Below, piece after piece: positions 13,620 through 22,447 of a stretch of DNA of 64,000 bases. The position numbers were made by a program, and so were the translations under genes. The notes under the pieces are model-generated. The model was not told where the DNA came from, made no database searches, and saw only the letters and a list, made by a program, of their open reading frames with translations. The stretch covers positions 92,557-156,556 of the forward strand of contig NZ_JAUXQZ010000016.1 in assembly GCF_030682035.1 (NCBI RefSeq), given 5' to 3'. The DNA is from Brevundimonas sp. (GTDB lineage Bacteria; Pseudomonadota; Alphaproteobacteria; Caulobacterales; Caulobacteraceae). Position 1 is the first letter of the stretch, and every line of letters begins with the position of its first letter.

Positions 13620-16600
13620 TCACGGCGTGGTCGGGGGAGGCGTCTCGGGCGGGGCCGCCGCCGCGGCCGACGGCCGTCCGTCGCGGGCGCGGTTGAACTC
13701 CAGCAGGTCGCCGATCAGCTGGTTCAGGTTGAGAGTGGTGTCCAGGGTCAGGTCGATGCCTGTGCCCGACGGCAAGGGCAGGGTCCGGTTGAGGAACTCC
13801 CGGCTGATGAATTCGGCGAGCGGGATGCGCAGCTCCTGGCGCACCGGTGGATCGTGGCGACCGCGAATGCGGAACAGGACGCCGATCCGCCCCTCGTCGA
13901 GGCTGTTGACCTCGGCGGAGAGGATGTCGAACGAGAGGTTCTCCATAGCCTGATAGGCCAAATCCTGGACGGTGTTGGGAGCGACGCCCTCGCCGCCGCC
14001 ACCGGCCTCGAGCCCGCTGAGGGCTTCGCGGGCGATGGACAAGCGACCCGGCTGGATCGCCGCCAGCGAGCCGCCGGATATGCGGACGCCGTTCGCCCGA
14101 TCGGAGGTGAAGGGCAGGCGGCCCGAGACCACTGCGTCGAGGCTGACCTTGTCGCCGAAGCCGGAGCCGGCGATCACCTGACCCAGCTGAACGTTCTCGA
14201 GCACGATGACGCCGCTGATCGGCTGGTTGGGGTCCAGCGGCACCGCAAAGGGCTCGATCCGGACGCGGCCACCGGCCACCGCGAGATCGCCCCCCTCAAT
14301 GGTCACCGCGGCCTTGTCGAGGCCGAAGGTCAGATCGATATCAGTCAGGGGGACGACCGATTCCAGCAGGTCGGCGGTCAGCCGCTGGCCGGGCGCGGCG
14401 GTCAGCGGCGCCAGGTTGATGAAGTCAACCGTCCCGCGCAGACCCTTTACCGGACCGGCGGGGCTGGTGAAGTCGAGGCCCGGAACAGTCAGGCGGCCCG
14501 AACTCGTCCCTTCCGCCCCGGCCAACCAGTCGATGCGACCATTGAAGGCCACTGAGCCCGACGCCGGGGAGCCGACGACCTGAGCCAGAGGGCTGAGGTC
14601 GGTGGGCTGAAGGCCGCCCTCCACAAAGGTGATGGACGGGGCGTCGATGGTCAGACCACCCACGCCCGCCTGACCATCATGGTTCAGGGTCAGGCGGCCG
14701 AGCGCTGCGCCGTCGCGCGCGAGATCGAAGGCGCCGGTCCAGTCCTCGTCGGCCAGCCGGGCGGAGCCGGTCGCGGTCAGGGGGTGGAAGCGCAGAGGCG
14801 CGGTGGAGTCCACGACCGTCGCATGGGCGACCCGGGCATCGAGACCAATACCCGCGGGGCCGCCGGTGGCGGTGAAGCCACCCTCTGAGTCGCGGAAATG
14901 CAGGGCCAGAAAGGGGGCTGAGGCGTCGAGATTGCGCATGGCGCCCTCCGCGCGCCAGCGCCCACCGGCGACGCTGATCAGCGGGCGGGAGGCAGGACAG
15001 ATGTCTCCCTCCATGCCGACGACATCGCTTTCGCCCAGCTCCAGTCTTTCGACAGCCAGGGGAATGCAGTTGGCGGCGACATAGGTCAGGCGGCCGCCGG
15101 ACGAGGCCAGCTCGCCCCGGGTCCGAACCGTGATCCCCCGGGCGAGGCCGAAATCCAGAGCGGCGCGGCCGTCCAGCGTGGCGCGGAAACCGGCCGGGGT
15201 CAGCCGCCAGGCCGGGATGGCGAAGGCGGCCTCGGGCAGGCCCCGGCCCCGCGTCGCTGTCAGCGACAAGGCGCCGCCGCCGGCCTGGCCGCGCGCCGCT
15301 GTAAAGATCGGGGTCGCAGCAGGGTTCAGAGTGAGCACGCCACCGTTGGCGGGGCGCAGGGTGGCCGGGCGGGTCAGGGTCAGGCGCGTCCCCGAAGGAC
15401 CGGTGCTCAGGTCAAAGCCGGGGACATCAACCGTGAATGCCGACAGGGCGCGCTTCATCCCGGCCAGTTCCGACACGTCTTCGCCGGACGGCGCGCCGAA
15501 CAGCGGCCATGCGCCCCGAGCGGATTTCAGCCCGCCCGTGGCGGTCACGCGCAGGCCGCCGTCGGAGACGAGGTCGAAATCCGTCGCGCTCCGAACGGCG
15601 GTCAGAGTCAGGTCGTTCCAGGCCAGCCGATCCGCCGCCAGGCTGATGGGGCCGGACGCCTCCACCGCCGCGCCGTGTCCGCCGAGGACCATCCGGCTGG
15701 AGGTCAGGGTTAGGCCGGCGCCGTCCAGCCCGGCTCCGGCGGCCCGAGCGGCTGTCATGGCGGCGGCGCTGTCCAGCCGCCAACTGAGGCCGCGAGGGTC
15801 GCGCGTCACAACGGTCCGGGCGGCGGTGAGACGCAGACGCGGGGTCGTCGCCGACGCGCCGGGGCTTTCGATCCGGGCGGCGCGAAGGTCGACAGTGCTG
15901 GTCCCGTCGATGCGGAAGGTCTCGATCCAACCGGCCGTCTGGCCGTCGAAAGTCAGATCCAGGTCGGCGTCATGCGCCAGGGCGTCGCCCCCGGCGAGAC
16001 GGGCTGCCGCCACGCGCAGTTCGATCCGCGCCCGGCCGTCGCCGCGCCGGGTCTTGAGGTCGGGATAGGGCAGGTCGCCGACCAGGGTCAGCCGGGCCGC
16101 CTCGCCGTTGAAGCCCGGCAGGCCGGCGCGTTCGGCGGCGGCGGCGAAACGCAGGGCGACGCGGTCGCCCGTCGTGGTCAGATCGACCGTGGCCTGTAGC
16201 CCGCGCGCCTCGGCGGCCCCGCTCTTGAAGGCGGTCGCGGGCATCCGGGCGGTCAGCCGCATCAGCTGTCCGTTGTCAACGCGGGCGTCGCCGAAAATGT
16301 TGGTCGGGCCGTAGTCGGTGTCGAGCCGGACCCTGGCGCCCTCGACCAGAACCAGCGGGCCGCGGCTGTCGGGCCGCGGCGGACGGCCGGTGAAGCGCTC
16401 AACCAACGGGTCCAGCGAACCCAGGCTCAGCTTGCCGTTGCGGACGCTGGCGCGCACCACCGGGCGCACCAGCCGGATGCGCGTGGGCGTGAGGCCAAGC
16501 CCCCCCTGCAACCAGGGCGCGCCGATGGCGTAGTCGACCTCGACCCGTTCGACGGTGACGTCAGGGTGGGCGCCGTCGCCAATGCGGACGCTGGCCACCA

Positions 16601-16823
16601 GACCGTCCAGTTCAAGCCGCTCGATCTGCATGTCGGCCTTGACGCCCTGCTGCTCCAGCCAGCCGATCAGAACCTGCCGCGTCGCCGTGCGCCGGTTAAG
16701 GTAGAGCAGGGCTGTCAGGATCAGCAGCACGCCGAAGACCACGCCCGCCATGAGTAAGGCGCGGCGACCGCGCGTGCGCACAGGCCGCACGGGAGGCGGA
16801 GAGGGATCGATCGCGGCGGTCAT
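13620..16823 (-). CDS. ydbH: YdbH-family AsmA-like intermembrane lipid transport protein
   Basis: The 1067-residue protein has one N-terminal transmembrane helix (ALLMAGVVFGVLLILTALLYL) and a very long beta-strand-rich periplasmic part, as in AsmA-like bridge proteins. The C-terminal DUF-like block (FISREFLNRTLPLPSG, then TLNLNQLIGDLLEF) and the downstream ynbE and ydbL genes identify it as YdbH rather than TamB or YhdP. In E. coli, YdbH works redundantly with TamB and YhdP in moving phospholipid to the outer membrane. It is longer than E. coli YdbH (about 880 residues). A 390-bp gap separates it from the divergent M23 gene. Confidence 0.87.
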   Translation of the reverse strand: MTAAIDPSPPPVRPVRTRGRRALLMAGVVFGVLLILTALLYLNRRTATRQVLIGWLEQQGVKADMQIERLELDGLVASVRIGDGAHPDVTVERVEVDYAIGAPWLQGGLGLTPTRIRLVRPVVRASVRNGKLSLGSLDPLVERFTGRPPRPDSRGPLVLVEGARVRLDTDYGPTNIFGDARVDNGQLMRLTARMPATAFKSGAAEARGLQATVDLTTTGDRVALRFAAAAERAGLPGFNGEAARLTLVGDLPYPDLKTRRGDGRARIELRVAAARLAGGDALAHDADLDLTFDGQTAGWIETFRIDGTSTVDLRAARIESPGASATTPRLRLTAARTVVTRDPRGLSWRLDSAAAMTAARAAGAGLDGAGLTLTSSRMVLGGHGAAVEASGPISLAADRLAWNDLTLTAVRSATDFDLVSDGGLRVTATGGLKSARGAWPLFGAPSGEDVSELAGMKRALSAFTVDVPGFDLSTGPSGTRLTLTRPATLRPANGGVLTLNPAATPIFTAARGQAGGGALSLTATRGRGLPEAAFAIPAWRLTPAGFRATLDGRAALDFGLARGITVRTRGELASSGGRLTYVAANCIPLAVERLELGESDVVGMEGDICPASRPLISVAGGRWRAEGAMRNLDASAPFLALHFRDSEGGFTATGGPAGIGLDARVAHATVVDSTAPLRFHPLTATGSARLADEDWTGAFDLARDGAALGRLTLNHDGQAGVGGLTIDAPSITFVEGGLQPTDLSPLAQVVGSPASGSVAFNGRIDWLAGAEGTSSGRLTVPGLDFTSPAGPVKGLRGTVDFINLAPLTAAPGQRLTADLLESVVPLTDIDLTFGLDKAAVTIEGGDLAVAGGRVRIEPFAVPLDPNQPISGVIVLENVQLGQVIAGSGFGDKVSLDAVVSGRLPFTSDRANGVRISGGSLAAIQPGRLSIAREALSGLEAGGGGEGVAPNTVQDLAYQAMENLSFDILSAEVNSLDEGRIGVLFRIRGRHDPPVRQELRIPLAEFISREFLNRTLPLPSGTGIDLTLDTTLNLNQLIGDLLEFNRARDGRPSAAAAAPPETPPPTTP

Positions 16824-17215
16824 GGACCGGTCATATCGGGATGGGCGGGCGGGAGGAAAGGCCGGTGAGCAAAGGAATCGTCCCGTTCAGCACTAGAATC
16901 GTGTCCGTCACAACACAGTAGAGTGGCGCATCGGCCACTTTGAATGCCGCGCGGTTCCGTTCGGGACACGTTGCCGCAGGGGTGAGTCATTTCATTGCCC
17001 AAACGCGGCGAATACACAGCCGAACGCCCGCGATAGTCTCAGGGTTCACGCAAGCTTTATCAACGACTAGGCTGCGTTTAACGCGCTGTAACGAACTACC
17101 TTCCCATGATGGGGCGGACGGGCTATACGGCCTGTCTCGTGCAGGGGCTGCTCCGGCGCGATCCTTGCTACCAGTGGCTTTGGCGCCGTCCGGCGTCGCT
17201 GTTTCCCGGGGACCG
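16824..17215. other. Intergenic region between divergent ydbH and M23 peptidase genes
   Basis: About 390 bp without a convincing gene. The frame of the M23 gene stays open upstream to 16940, but that extension lacks family similarity. A 65-codon minus-strand frame (16820-17017) looks like chance. The sequence is less GC-rich than the genes (for example ACGCAAGCTTTATCAACGAC near 17050), as expected for promoters. I could not fix -35/-10 elements. Confidence 0.5.
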
Positions 17216-18571
17216 ATGGCTCAGTTCGACCCACGTCGCCAGCCGATGCGTATTGCGCCCCACGCCCTGACGGCGGTGGCCGCAATCTCGGTGGCGCTGC
17301 TTGCCGGTCGCGTATACCAACCCGCGAAAGCGGAAGAGGCTGCGCCCCTCACCCAGAATGAGATTTCGGTCCTCGCCGACCAGGCGTTTGCGGCCGCCGG
17401 CATGCCTGCCGGTCTGACCACGCCCGAGGCCATCCCCGTCCAGATCCGCCGCGGTGAAACCTTCGAACAGGCTGTGCGCCGCACAGGCATTGCGCCGGAA
17501 GAAGCGTCAGCCGTCGCCGCCACGCTGTCGAACGCCATGGATGTGAACGCCATGCGCGCGGGCCAGCGTTTCGAAACCGCCATTTCCCAGCCGCGCGGCG
17601 GCCGAGGCGAGGCCCGTTTGATCGGCCTGACCATGCGCACGGGTCCGGCGACCCAGCTGACCGTGTCGCGCAGCTTCGACGGCGCCCTGCGCCTACGGGC
17701 GCTGGAGGAGAAGGTCACCCACGAGACGGTGGTTCTGACGGGCAAGGTCGAAGGCTCGCTGTCGCGCACGGCCCGCCGCGAAGGGGCTCCCGCCGATGTG
17801 GCGCGGGCCGCCGGTCGTCTGTTCTCGCACCGGTTCGACATGGACCGCGACATCCGCTCCAATGACGAATTCACCTATGTCTTCGGTCGCACCATTACCG
17901 AGAACGGCCGCACTATCGGCACAGACGGCCTGCTGTACGCTGAACTGAAGGGCGTGGCCTTCTATCGCTTCCAGCCTGACGACGCCCGAGAGGCCCAGTA
18001 TTTCGACGCCACCGGCAAGAACACGCGTTCGGCCTTCATGCGCACGCCGCTTGAGCGAGGCTTCCGCGTTTCGTCGTCGTTCGGGTTCCGCCGGCACCCG
18101 ATCGCGGGCTATCGCAAGATGCACCAGGGCATCGATTTTGCGGCCGGCAGCGGTACGCCGGTCGTTGCCCCCGCCGACGGTGTCGTCGTCGAGGCGCGCC
18201 GCTGGGGCGGTTACGGCAACTGGCTGCGCATTCGTCATTCCAACGGTCTGGAGACCGGCTACGGCCACCTCTCGCGCTATGCCTCGGGCATGCGCGCCGG
18301 ACAGCGCGTGCGCCAGGGCCAGGTCGTGGCCTATGTCGGCTCCACCGGCGCCTCGACCGGCCCGCACCTGCACTATGAAATCTGGCGGCGCGGCCAGCGG
18401 ATCAATCCCGCCGGCGTGCGCACCACCGAAGGCACGATCCTCGCCGGCGCCGATCTGGCGGCTTTCAGGGCTGAGAAGGCCCGCATTGACCGCATCCGGG
18501 CCGCCGGTGGCGAACGCCGCCCGGTTGTCCAGCGCGCCGCCGTCGAGGGCCTGCGCCCCGCCCAGGGCTAA
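17216..18571 (+). CDS. M23 family (LytM/NlpD-type) murein endopeptidase
   Basis: Starting at the ATG at 17216 (GGGG four bases upstream) gives 451 residues. The N-terminus has a signal-like helix (LTAVAAISVALLAGRVY). The middle is a two-part region similar to the OapA/LysM-like lead of M23 enzymes. The C-terminal M23 domain keeps the zinc ligands and catalytic residues: KMHQGIDFAAG (His, Asp) and GPHLHYEIW (HxH). It is therefore an active DD-endopeptidase candidate, cleaving peptidoglycan cross-links, rather than a degenerate EnvC-type activator. It converges with a GST gene. Confidence 0.9.
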   Translation: MAQFDPRRQPMRIAPHALTAVAAISVALLAGRVYQPAKAEEAAPLTQNEISVLADQAFAAAGMPAGLTTPEAIPVQIRRGETFEQAVRRTGIAPEEASAVAATLSNAMDVNAMRAGQRFETAISQPRGGRGEARLIGLTMRTGPATQLTVSRSFDGALRLRALEEKVTHETVVLTGKVEGSLSRTARREGAPADVARAAGRLFSHRFDMDRDIRSNDEFTYVFGRTITENGRTIGTDGLLYAELKGVAFYRFQPDDAREAQYFDATGKNTRSAFMRTPLERGFRVSSSFGFRRHPIAGYRKMHQGIDFAAGSGTPVVAPADGVVVEARRWGGYGNWLRIRHSNGLETGYGHLSRYASGMRAGQRVRQGQVVAYVGSTGASTGPHLHYEIWRRGQRINPAGVRTTEGTILAGADLAAFRAEKARIDRIRAAGGERRPVVQRAAVEGLRPAQG

Positions 18572-18580
18572 AGCGCGGCT

Positions 18581-19225
18581 TCAGCTTCCCGCATTCGCCG
18601 TGGCCATCAGGGCGTCGTCAATCTCGCGCGCGCGTATCGCCGCCGGGCGCTGAAACAGCCGGCCCGCATAGGCCTTGAAGGCGTCACGCTCGGGCAGGCT
18701 CTTGAACTGCACCCCCCAGCCGATCTGACTGCCCAGATAGACGTCCAGCGCGCTGAACCGATCGCCCAGCAGCCACGGCCCCGCGCCTGAAACGACGCCC
18801 TCAAGCGCATCGACCACCTGTTCGAAACTGCCGTAACCCGCCATTGCCGCCTTGTCGGCCGGGGCCAGCAGGCCCAGAGACCTGGCCGTCACCGCCGCCT
18901 CAAGCGGTCCCGCCCCGAAAAACATCCAGCGCAGGTAGGGTCCGCGCGCCGGGTCGTTGAGCGCCGGGGCCAGGCCGGCCTCGGGAAAGGCGTCGGCCAG
19001 ATAAGCGCAGACCGCCGCACATTCGGTCACCGTCACGCCGCGATGGGTGACGGTGGGCACCTTGCCCATCGGATTGATCGCCAGATATTCGGGGGCCTTC
19101 ATCGTCGTGCCGTAATCCAGAACCACCGTGCGGTACGGTTGGCCGATCTCCTCCAGCATCCAGCGCGCGATACGGCCGCGCGACATGGGGTTGGTGTAGA
19201 AGACGATCTCGTCGGACTGGCTCAC
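18581..19225 (-). CDS. Glutathione S-transferase family protein
   Basis: The 214-residue protein has a thioredoxin-fold N-terminal domain (IVFYTNPMSRGRIARWMLEE, then MGKVPTVTHRGVTVTE with the cis-Pro loop) and an all-helical C-terminal domain (GDRFSALDVYLGSQIGWG). Residues NPMSRGR place a Ser/Tyr-type GST active site near position 14. The substrate is unknown. It reads divergently from an alpha/beta-hydrolase gene across 46 bp. Confidence 0.88.
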   Translation of the reverse strand: MSQSDEIVFYTNPMSRGRIARWMLEEIGQPYRTVVLDYGTTMKAPEYLAINPMGKVPTVTHRGVTVTECAAVCAYLADAFPEAGLAPALNDPARGPYLRWMFFGAGPLEAAVTARSLGLLAPADKAAMAGYGSFEQVVDALEGVVSGAGPWLLGDRFSALDVYLGSQIGWGVQFKSLPERDAFKAYAGRLFQRPAAIRAREIDDALMATANAGS

Positions 19226-19271
19226 TGCGCTCTCCCTCGCGTTCCGGCGCGGACGTTAACCCGAAGACGAC

Positions 19272-20162
19272 ATGGAACAAAGGCGAAACATTATACGGGG
19301 ACTGATCGGCGGAGCCGTGCTGTGGAGCGCGGGGTCCGGCGTCCGGGCCCAGACCGCCTTCAGCTCGCGGCGGATCACAGTCACGACACGCGGACGCGGG
19401 GCCGATGTGCTGCTGATCCCTGGACTCGCTTCGACCGCCGAGGTGTGGCGCGGCGTGGCGGACCGGCTGGCCGGAAAGCGGCGGCTGCATCTGGTCTCGG
19501 TGCGAGGCTTCGGCGATCTGGCCGCAGGGGCGAACGCCAGCGGCGCGGTCATGGCGGCGGTCGCGGCCGAAGTGCGCCGCTACATCACCGAACAGAGGCT
19601 GGAGAGGCCGGCGATCATCGGCCATTCCATGGGCGGCCAGGTCGGCCTGCGTGTCGCGGCGGACGCCGGGGTTCGCATCGGTCGGGTCATGGTGGTGGAT
19701 TCCTCGCCCTTCTTCGCTGCCCTGATCAGCCCCCGGGCCACGGTCGGCGACGTCGAACCGATCGCCCAGCTGGCCTATCAGGCAATTCAGTTCCTCGGTG
19801 ACGAGGCGCTGCGTTCGCGGGGCCGACAGATGGGACTGGAGCTGGGCGGGGCGACGGACGCCGTGTTCGGCTCGCTGGGCTGGCAGGGCGGCGACCGCCG
19901 CGTTCTGGCCCAGTCGCTGTACGAGGTGATGACGGTGGACCTGCGCCGCCGCCTGCCCGACATCACCGCGCCGGTGACCGTGGTCTACGGCTGGAGCGCC
20001 GACCAGGCTTCACCGCGCAGCCGCACCGATCGGCTTTTCCGCGGCGCCTATGCCCGGCTACGCACTCCCGCCGCCTTCGTGCCGATCGAGGGGGCCGAGC
20101 ATATGGTGATGATCGACCAGCCGACGCGGTTCATGGCGGCGGTGGACCGGTTCCTGGGCTGA
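19272..20162 (+). CDS. Secreted alpha/beta-fold hydrolase
   Basis: The 296-residue protein has an N-terminal Arg-rich, twin-arginine-free signal peptide (RNIIRGLIGGAVLWSAGSGVRAQ). It is followed by an alpha/beta-hydrolase fold: oxyanion strand VLLIPGLAST, nucleophile elbow GHSMGGQVGL (Ser), an acidic residue after the ITAPVTVVYG strand, and catalytic His in GAEHMVM. The substrate is unknown. Its stop lies 3 bp from the convergent maiA stop. Confidence 0.85.
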   Translation: MEQRRNIIRGLIGGAVLWSAGSGVRAQTAFSSRRITVTTRGRGADVLLIPGLASTAEVWRGVADRLAGKRRLHLVSVRGFGDLAAGANASGAVMAAVAAEVRRYITEQRLERPAIIGHSMGGQVGLRVAADAGVRIGRVMVVDSSPFFAALISPRATVGDVEPIAQLAYQAIQFLGDEALRSRGRQMGLELGGATDAVFGSLGWQGGDRRVLAQSLYEVMTVDLRRRLPDITAPVTVVYGWSADQASPRSRTDRLFRGAYARLRTPAAFVPIEGAEHMVMIDQPTRFMAAVDRFLG

Positions 20163-20165
20163 GCC

Positions 20166-20798
20166 TCAGTCCGCGTCGGGCTGGGCGTCAGGATGGGCCG
20201 CCATAAAGGCGGGATGGGTCGCCGCGGCCGCATCAATGGCCAGAAGGCGGGGGAAGGCCTCGAGTGGAACATTGAACCGGCGAGCCGAATAGATCTGCGG
20301 GATCAGATAACAATCGGCGAGCGTCGGCGCCGCCCCGAAACACCAACCTGACCCGTGGCGCTTCACCAGTGCCTCCAGCGCCTCGAAGCCGGGAACGATC
20401 CAGCGCGCGGCCCAGGCGTCGACGGCGGCCTGATCGGCGCTGAAGGTCTCGCGCAGGGCCTTGCCGACCCGCAGATTGTTCAGCGGATGGATGTCGCAAC
20501 CAATCAGCGCCGCCATGGCGCGGACCTGGGCGCGGGCGACGGGATCGGCAGGCAGCAGCGGCGGGGCCGGATGGACCTCCTCCAGCCATTCCAGGATTGC
20601 CGGGCTCTGGGTCAGGACAGCCCCGTCCACCTCCAGTGCGGGCACCATGCCTTGCGGGTTCAGCGCGACGAAGGCGGCGGACCTCTGGGCGCCAGTGCGC
20701 AGGTCGACACCCTGCTGGTCATAGTCCAGCCCCTTGAGGGCGAGGGCGATGCGTGTGCGCCAGGCGGCGCCCGAGCGCCAGTAGCCGTGCAGGATCAT
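20166..20798 (-). CDS. maiA: Zeta-class GST: maleylacetoacetate or maleylpyruvate isomerase
   Basis: The 210-residue protein matches the zeta GST family: WRSGAAWRTRIALALKGLDY at the glutathione site, NPQGMVPALEVDG, and the C-terminal GAAPTLADCYLIPQIYSARRF block. These enzymes isomerise cis to trans in maleylacetoacetate (tyrosine breakdown) or maleylpyruvate (gentisate route). Its start overlaps the stop of the FAH-family gene upstream by four bases, so the two are translationally coupled. Which of the two pathways is served cannot be settled without the ring-cleavage dioxygenase, which is not in the window. Confidence 0.88.
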   Translation of the reverse strand: MILHGYWRSGAAWRTRIALALKGLDYDQQGVDLRTGAQRSAAFVALNPQGMVPALEVDGAVLTQSPAILEWLEEVHPAPPLLPADPVARAQVRAMAALIGCDIHPLNNLRVGKALRETFSADQAAVDAWAARWIVPGFEALEALVKRHGSGWCFGAAPTLADCYLIPQIYSARRFNVPLEAFPRLLAIDAAAATHPAFMAAHPDAQPDAD

Positions 20799-21448
20799 CG
20801 CGGAAGCACCGTGAAGCTCAGGGTTTGGAGCCCGTCGATAGTCGCCTCGATCCGATCACCGGGCTGGAGTGGGCCGACGCCTTCGGGCGTGCCGGTGAAG
20901 ATCAGATCGCCGGGGCGGACGTCCCACAGTTCTCGCGCCTTGGCGAGGATCTCGCCCGGGTTCCAGACCATTTCGTGGAGCCGGCCGGACTGGCGCGTCT
21001 CGCCGTTGACCGACAGCGCGATGGCCGCCGCCGGGTCCGGCAAAGCGCCGAGAGTCAGGGCGCCGCAGGGGGCGGATTGGTCGAACCCCTTGGCCGCGTC
21101 CCACGGCCGGCCCTTGTCTTTTGCGGCAGCCTGGAGATCGCGGCGGGTCAGGTCGCAACCTACCGCCCAGCCGGCGATGGCCCCCTCCACCCCGACCGCA
21201 CAGACCAGTTCAACCTCGTAATGCAGGTTGGCGGTGGCCAAGGGAAACCGGGGATCAGCGCCGTCCGCAACCAGCGCATCGGCCGGTTTGGTGAAGAAAA
21301 AGGGCTCCGCGCGACTCTGGCCCATCTCCCGCGCATGGGCCGCATAGTTCTGGCCGACACAGAGAATTCGGCGAACAGGGAACCGCTCGCTTCGACCGTG
21401 GATCGGCAGCGAAGGCGTCGGCGCGGGATTGAACAGCCAGTCAGTCAT
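20795..21448 (-). CDS. Fumarylacetoacetate hydrolase family protein (fumarylpyruvate hydrolase-like)
   Basis: The 217-residue protein is a short-form FAH-domain hydrolase. It shows the metal-site blocks ILCVGQNYAAHA, NLHYEVELVCAVG (ExE) and GCDLTRRDLQ, and the C-terminal LIFTGTPEGVGPLQPGDRIEA. The short form and the coupled zeta GST fit fumarylpyruvate hydrolase of gentisate catabolism, though other 2-keto diacid hydrolases share this fold. It is the first gene of a two-gene operon. Its promoter region (136 bp) is shared with the divergent stress gene at 21585. Confidence 0.88.
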   Translation of the reverse strand: MTDWLFNPAPTPSLPIHGRSERFPVRRILCVGQNYAAHAREMGQSRAEPFFFTKPADALVADGADPRFPLATANLHYEVELVCAVGVEGAIAGWAVGCDLTRRDLQAAAKDKGRPWDAAKGFDQSAPCGALTLGALPDPAAAIALSVNGETRQSGRLHEMVWNPGEILAKARELWDVRPGDLIFTGTPEGVGPLQPGDRIEATIDGLQTLSFTVLPR

Positions 21449-21506
21449 CCGCCCTGTCTATGCCCGGATGCGGCGCTCCGCCACCTCGAGGTCATGCTGC
21501 GATGCG

Positions 21507-21531
21507 GGAACCGTCACCACACAGTGGCGTT
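21507..21531 (+). promoter_or_regulatory. EcfG/SigT-type general stress promoter (GGAAC-N16-CGTT)
   Basis: GGAAC at 21507-21511, a 16-bp spacer and CGTT at 21528-21531 match the Caulobacter SigT / alphaproteobacterial EcfG consensus exactly. It reads toward the DUF883-like gene at 21585. Confidence 0.75.
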
Positions 21532-21584
21532 CCGGCTCAGGGTTCTCTATCTAACCGTCAAGCTTGCAAAGCGGAGCGCGCACA

Positions 21585-21965
21585 ATGGCCACGACCAAGG
21601 CAGCACGGACAGCCGTGAAGAACGACATCAATACGCTGAAGGACGATCTCAAGGTGCTCGGCGCCGAAGAGAAGGCCCGGCTGCGTGAAAAGGCGACGGC
21701 GGCGGAAGCCCGCCTGCGCGCCAAGGCGGCGGAGGCCGAGACCCGGTTGCGCGAAGAAACCGACGTCCTGCGCGAGCGGGCCCGGGGCTACTATGACACC
21801 GCCCGCGTCCGGGGTCGGGAGTATTACGACGACGCCAGCGAACGCTTCGACGAAGCGCAACGCTATCTGGTGGAGCGAGTGCAAGAGCGTCCGATGCAAT
21901 CCACCGGCATCGCCCTCGGTGTTGGCGTCGTCCTGGGCCTTCTGCTCGCCGGCCGGCGGCGCTGA
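21585..21965 (+). CDS. DUF883/ElaB/YqjD-like tail-anchored protein
   Basis: The 126-residue protein is a long charged helix with heptad-like Ala/Glu/Arg repeats (about residues 15-100), ending in a hydrophobic segment (GIALGVGVVLGLLLAG) and RRR. That is the layout of ElaB/YqjD ribosome-associated inner-membrane proteins. The ATG at 21585 has GGAG nine bases upstream. The next gene starts at TGATG, and the pair matches the yqjD-yqjE arrangement. An EcfG-type promoter 54 bp upstream predicts induction in general stress. Confidence 0.82.
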   Translation: MATTKAARTAVKNDINTLKDDLKVLGAEEKARLREKATAAEARLRAKAAEAETRLREETDVLRERARGYYDTARVRGREYYDDASERFDEAQRYLVERVQERPMQSTGIALGVGVVLGLLLAGRRR

Positions 21966-22375
21966 TGTTCGGCGGAGGCATGGCCAGAGATCTGGTCAAG
22001 AAGGCCGTCGCGGCCTCGGTTGCGGCGGGCGCCGCCTTGGTCGCCATACTGGCGCTCGGGGCGACGATCTTCTATGCTCTGCAACTGGTCGTCGTTCCGC
22101 TGGCCGCCGCGGCGATCACCTTCCTGCTCTTCGCTGTAGCCGCCCTCGCTGTGGCCCTGATCTTCGTCGCCCGCAGCGAGGCTAAAGAAGAGGAAGATGA
22201 AGAGGAGTCCTCGGGCATGGGCCAGCGCGCCTATATGCTGTTCCGGCAGCGACCCATCCTCGGCACCGTCGCAGCCTTGGCGGGCGGCTGGATATTCCTG
22301 CGGAACCCGGCGCTCGCCACCATGGTGGCGGCGGCATTTACCGAAAAATCCCACGGCAACCGCCGGCGCCGCTGA
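21965..22375 (+). CDS. YqjE-like / phage-holin-superfamily membrane protein
   Basis: The 136-residue protein has two adjoining transmembrane helices (about residues 15-70; LVAILALGATIFYALQLVV and ITFLLFAVAALAVALIFVA), an acidic linker (EEEDEEESS) and a third weak hydrophobic segment (GTVAALAGGWIFL). The C-terminus is Arg-rich. It fits the YqjE/DUF1469 (holin superfamily III-like) group that accompanies YqjD. Translational coupling to the upstream gene is shown by the TGATG junction. It shares the stress promoter at 21507. Confidence 0.78.
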   Translation: MFGGGMARDLVKKAVAASVAAGAALVAILALGATIFYALQLVVVPLAAAAITFLLFAVAALAVALIFVARSEAKEEEDEEESSGMGQRAYMLFRQRPILGTVAALAGGWIFLRNPALATMVAAAFTEKSHGNRRRR

Positions 22376-22414
22376 GGCGGAACAGCGACGCGTTCGAAAG
22401 CACGCCAATCAGGG

Positions 22415-22447
22415 AAGGCCGTAGTCGATCAGACCACGGCCTTTTCC
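22415..22447 (+). terminator. Terminator of the stress gene pair, overlapping the next gene's end
   Basis: Stem AAGGCCGT (22415-22422) pairs with ACGGCCTT (22436-22443), followed by TTCC. The stop codon of the convergent metallophosphatase gene lies in the loop, so the hairpin is shared. Confidence 0.7.

Noticed and set aside
16820..17017. 65-codon minus-strand frame upstream of ydbH
   Set aside because: No ribosome site, odd composition with many Cys and Pro, and it lies in a promoter region.
16940..17215. 92-codon N-terminal extension of the M23 peptidase
   Set aside because: It lacks family likeness and would place the signal peptide deep inside the protein; the ATG at 17216 fits better.
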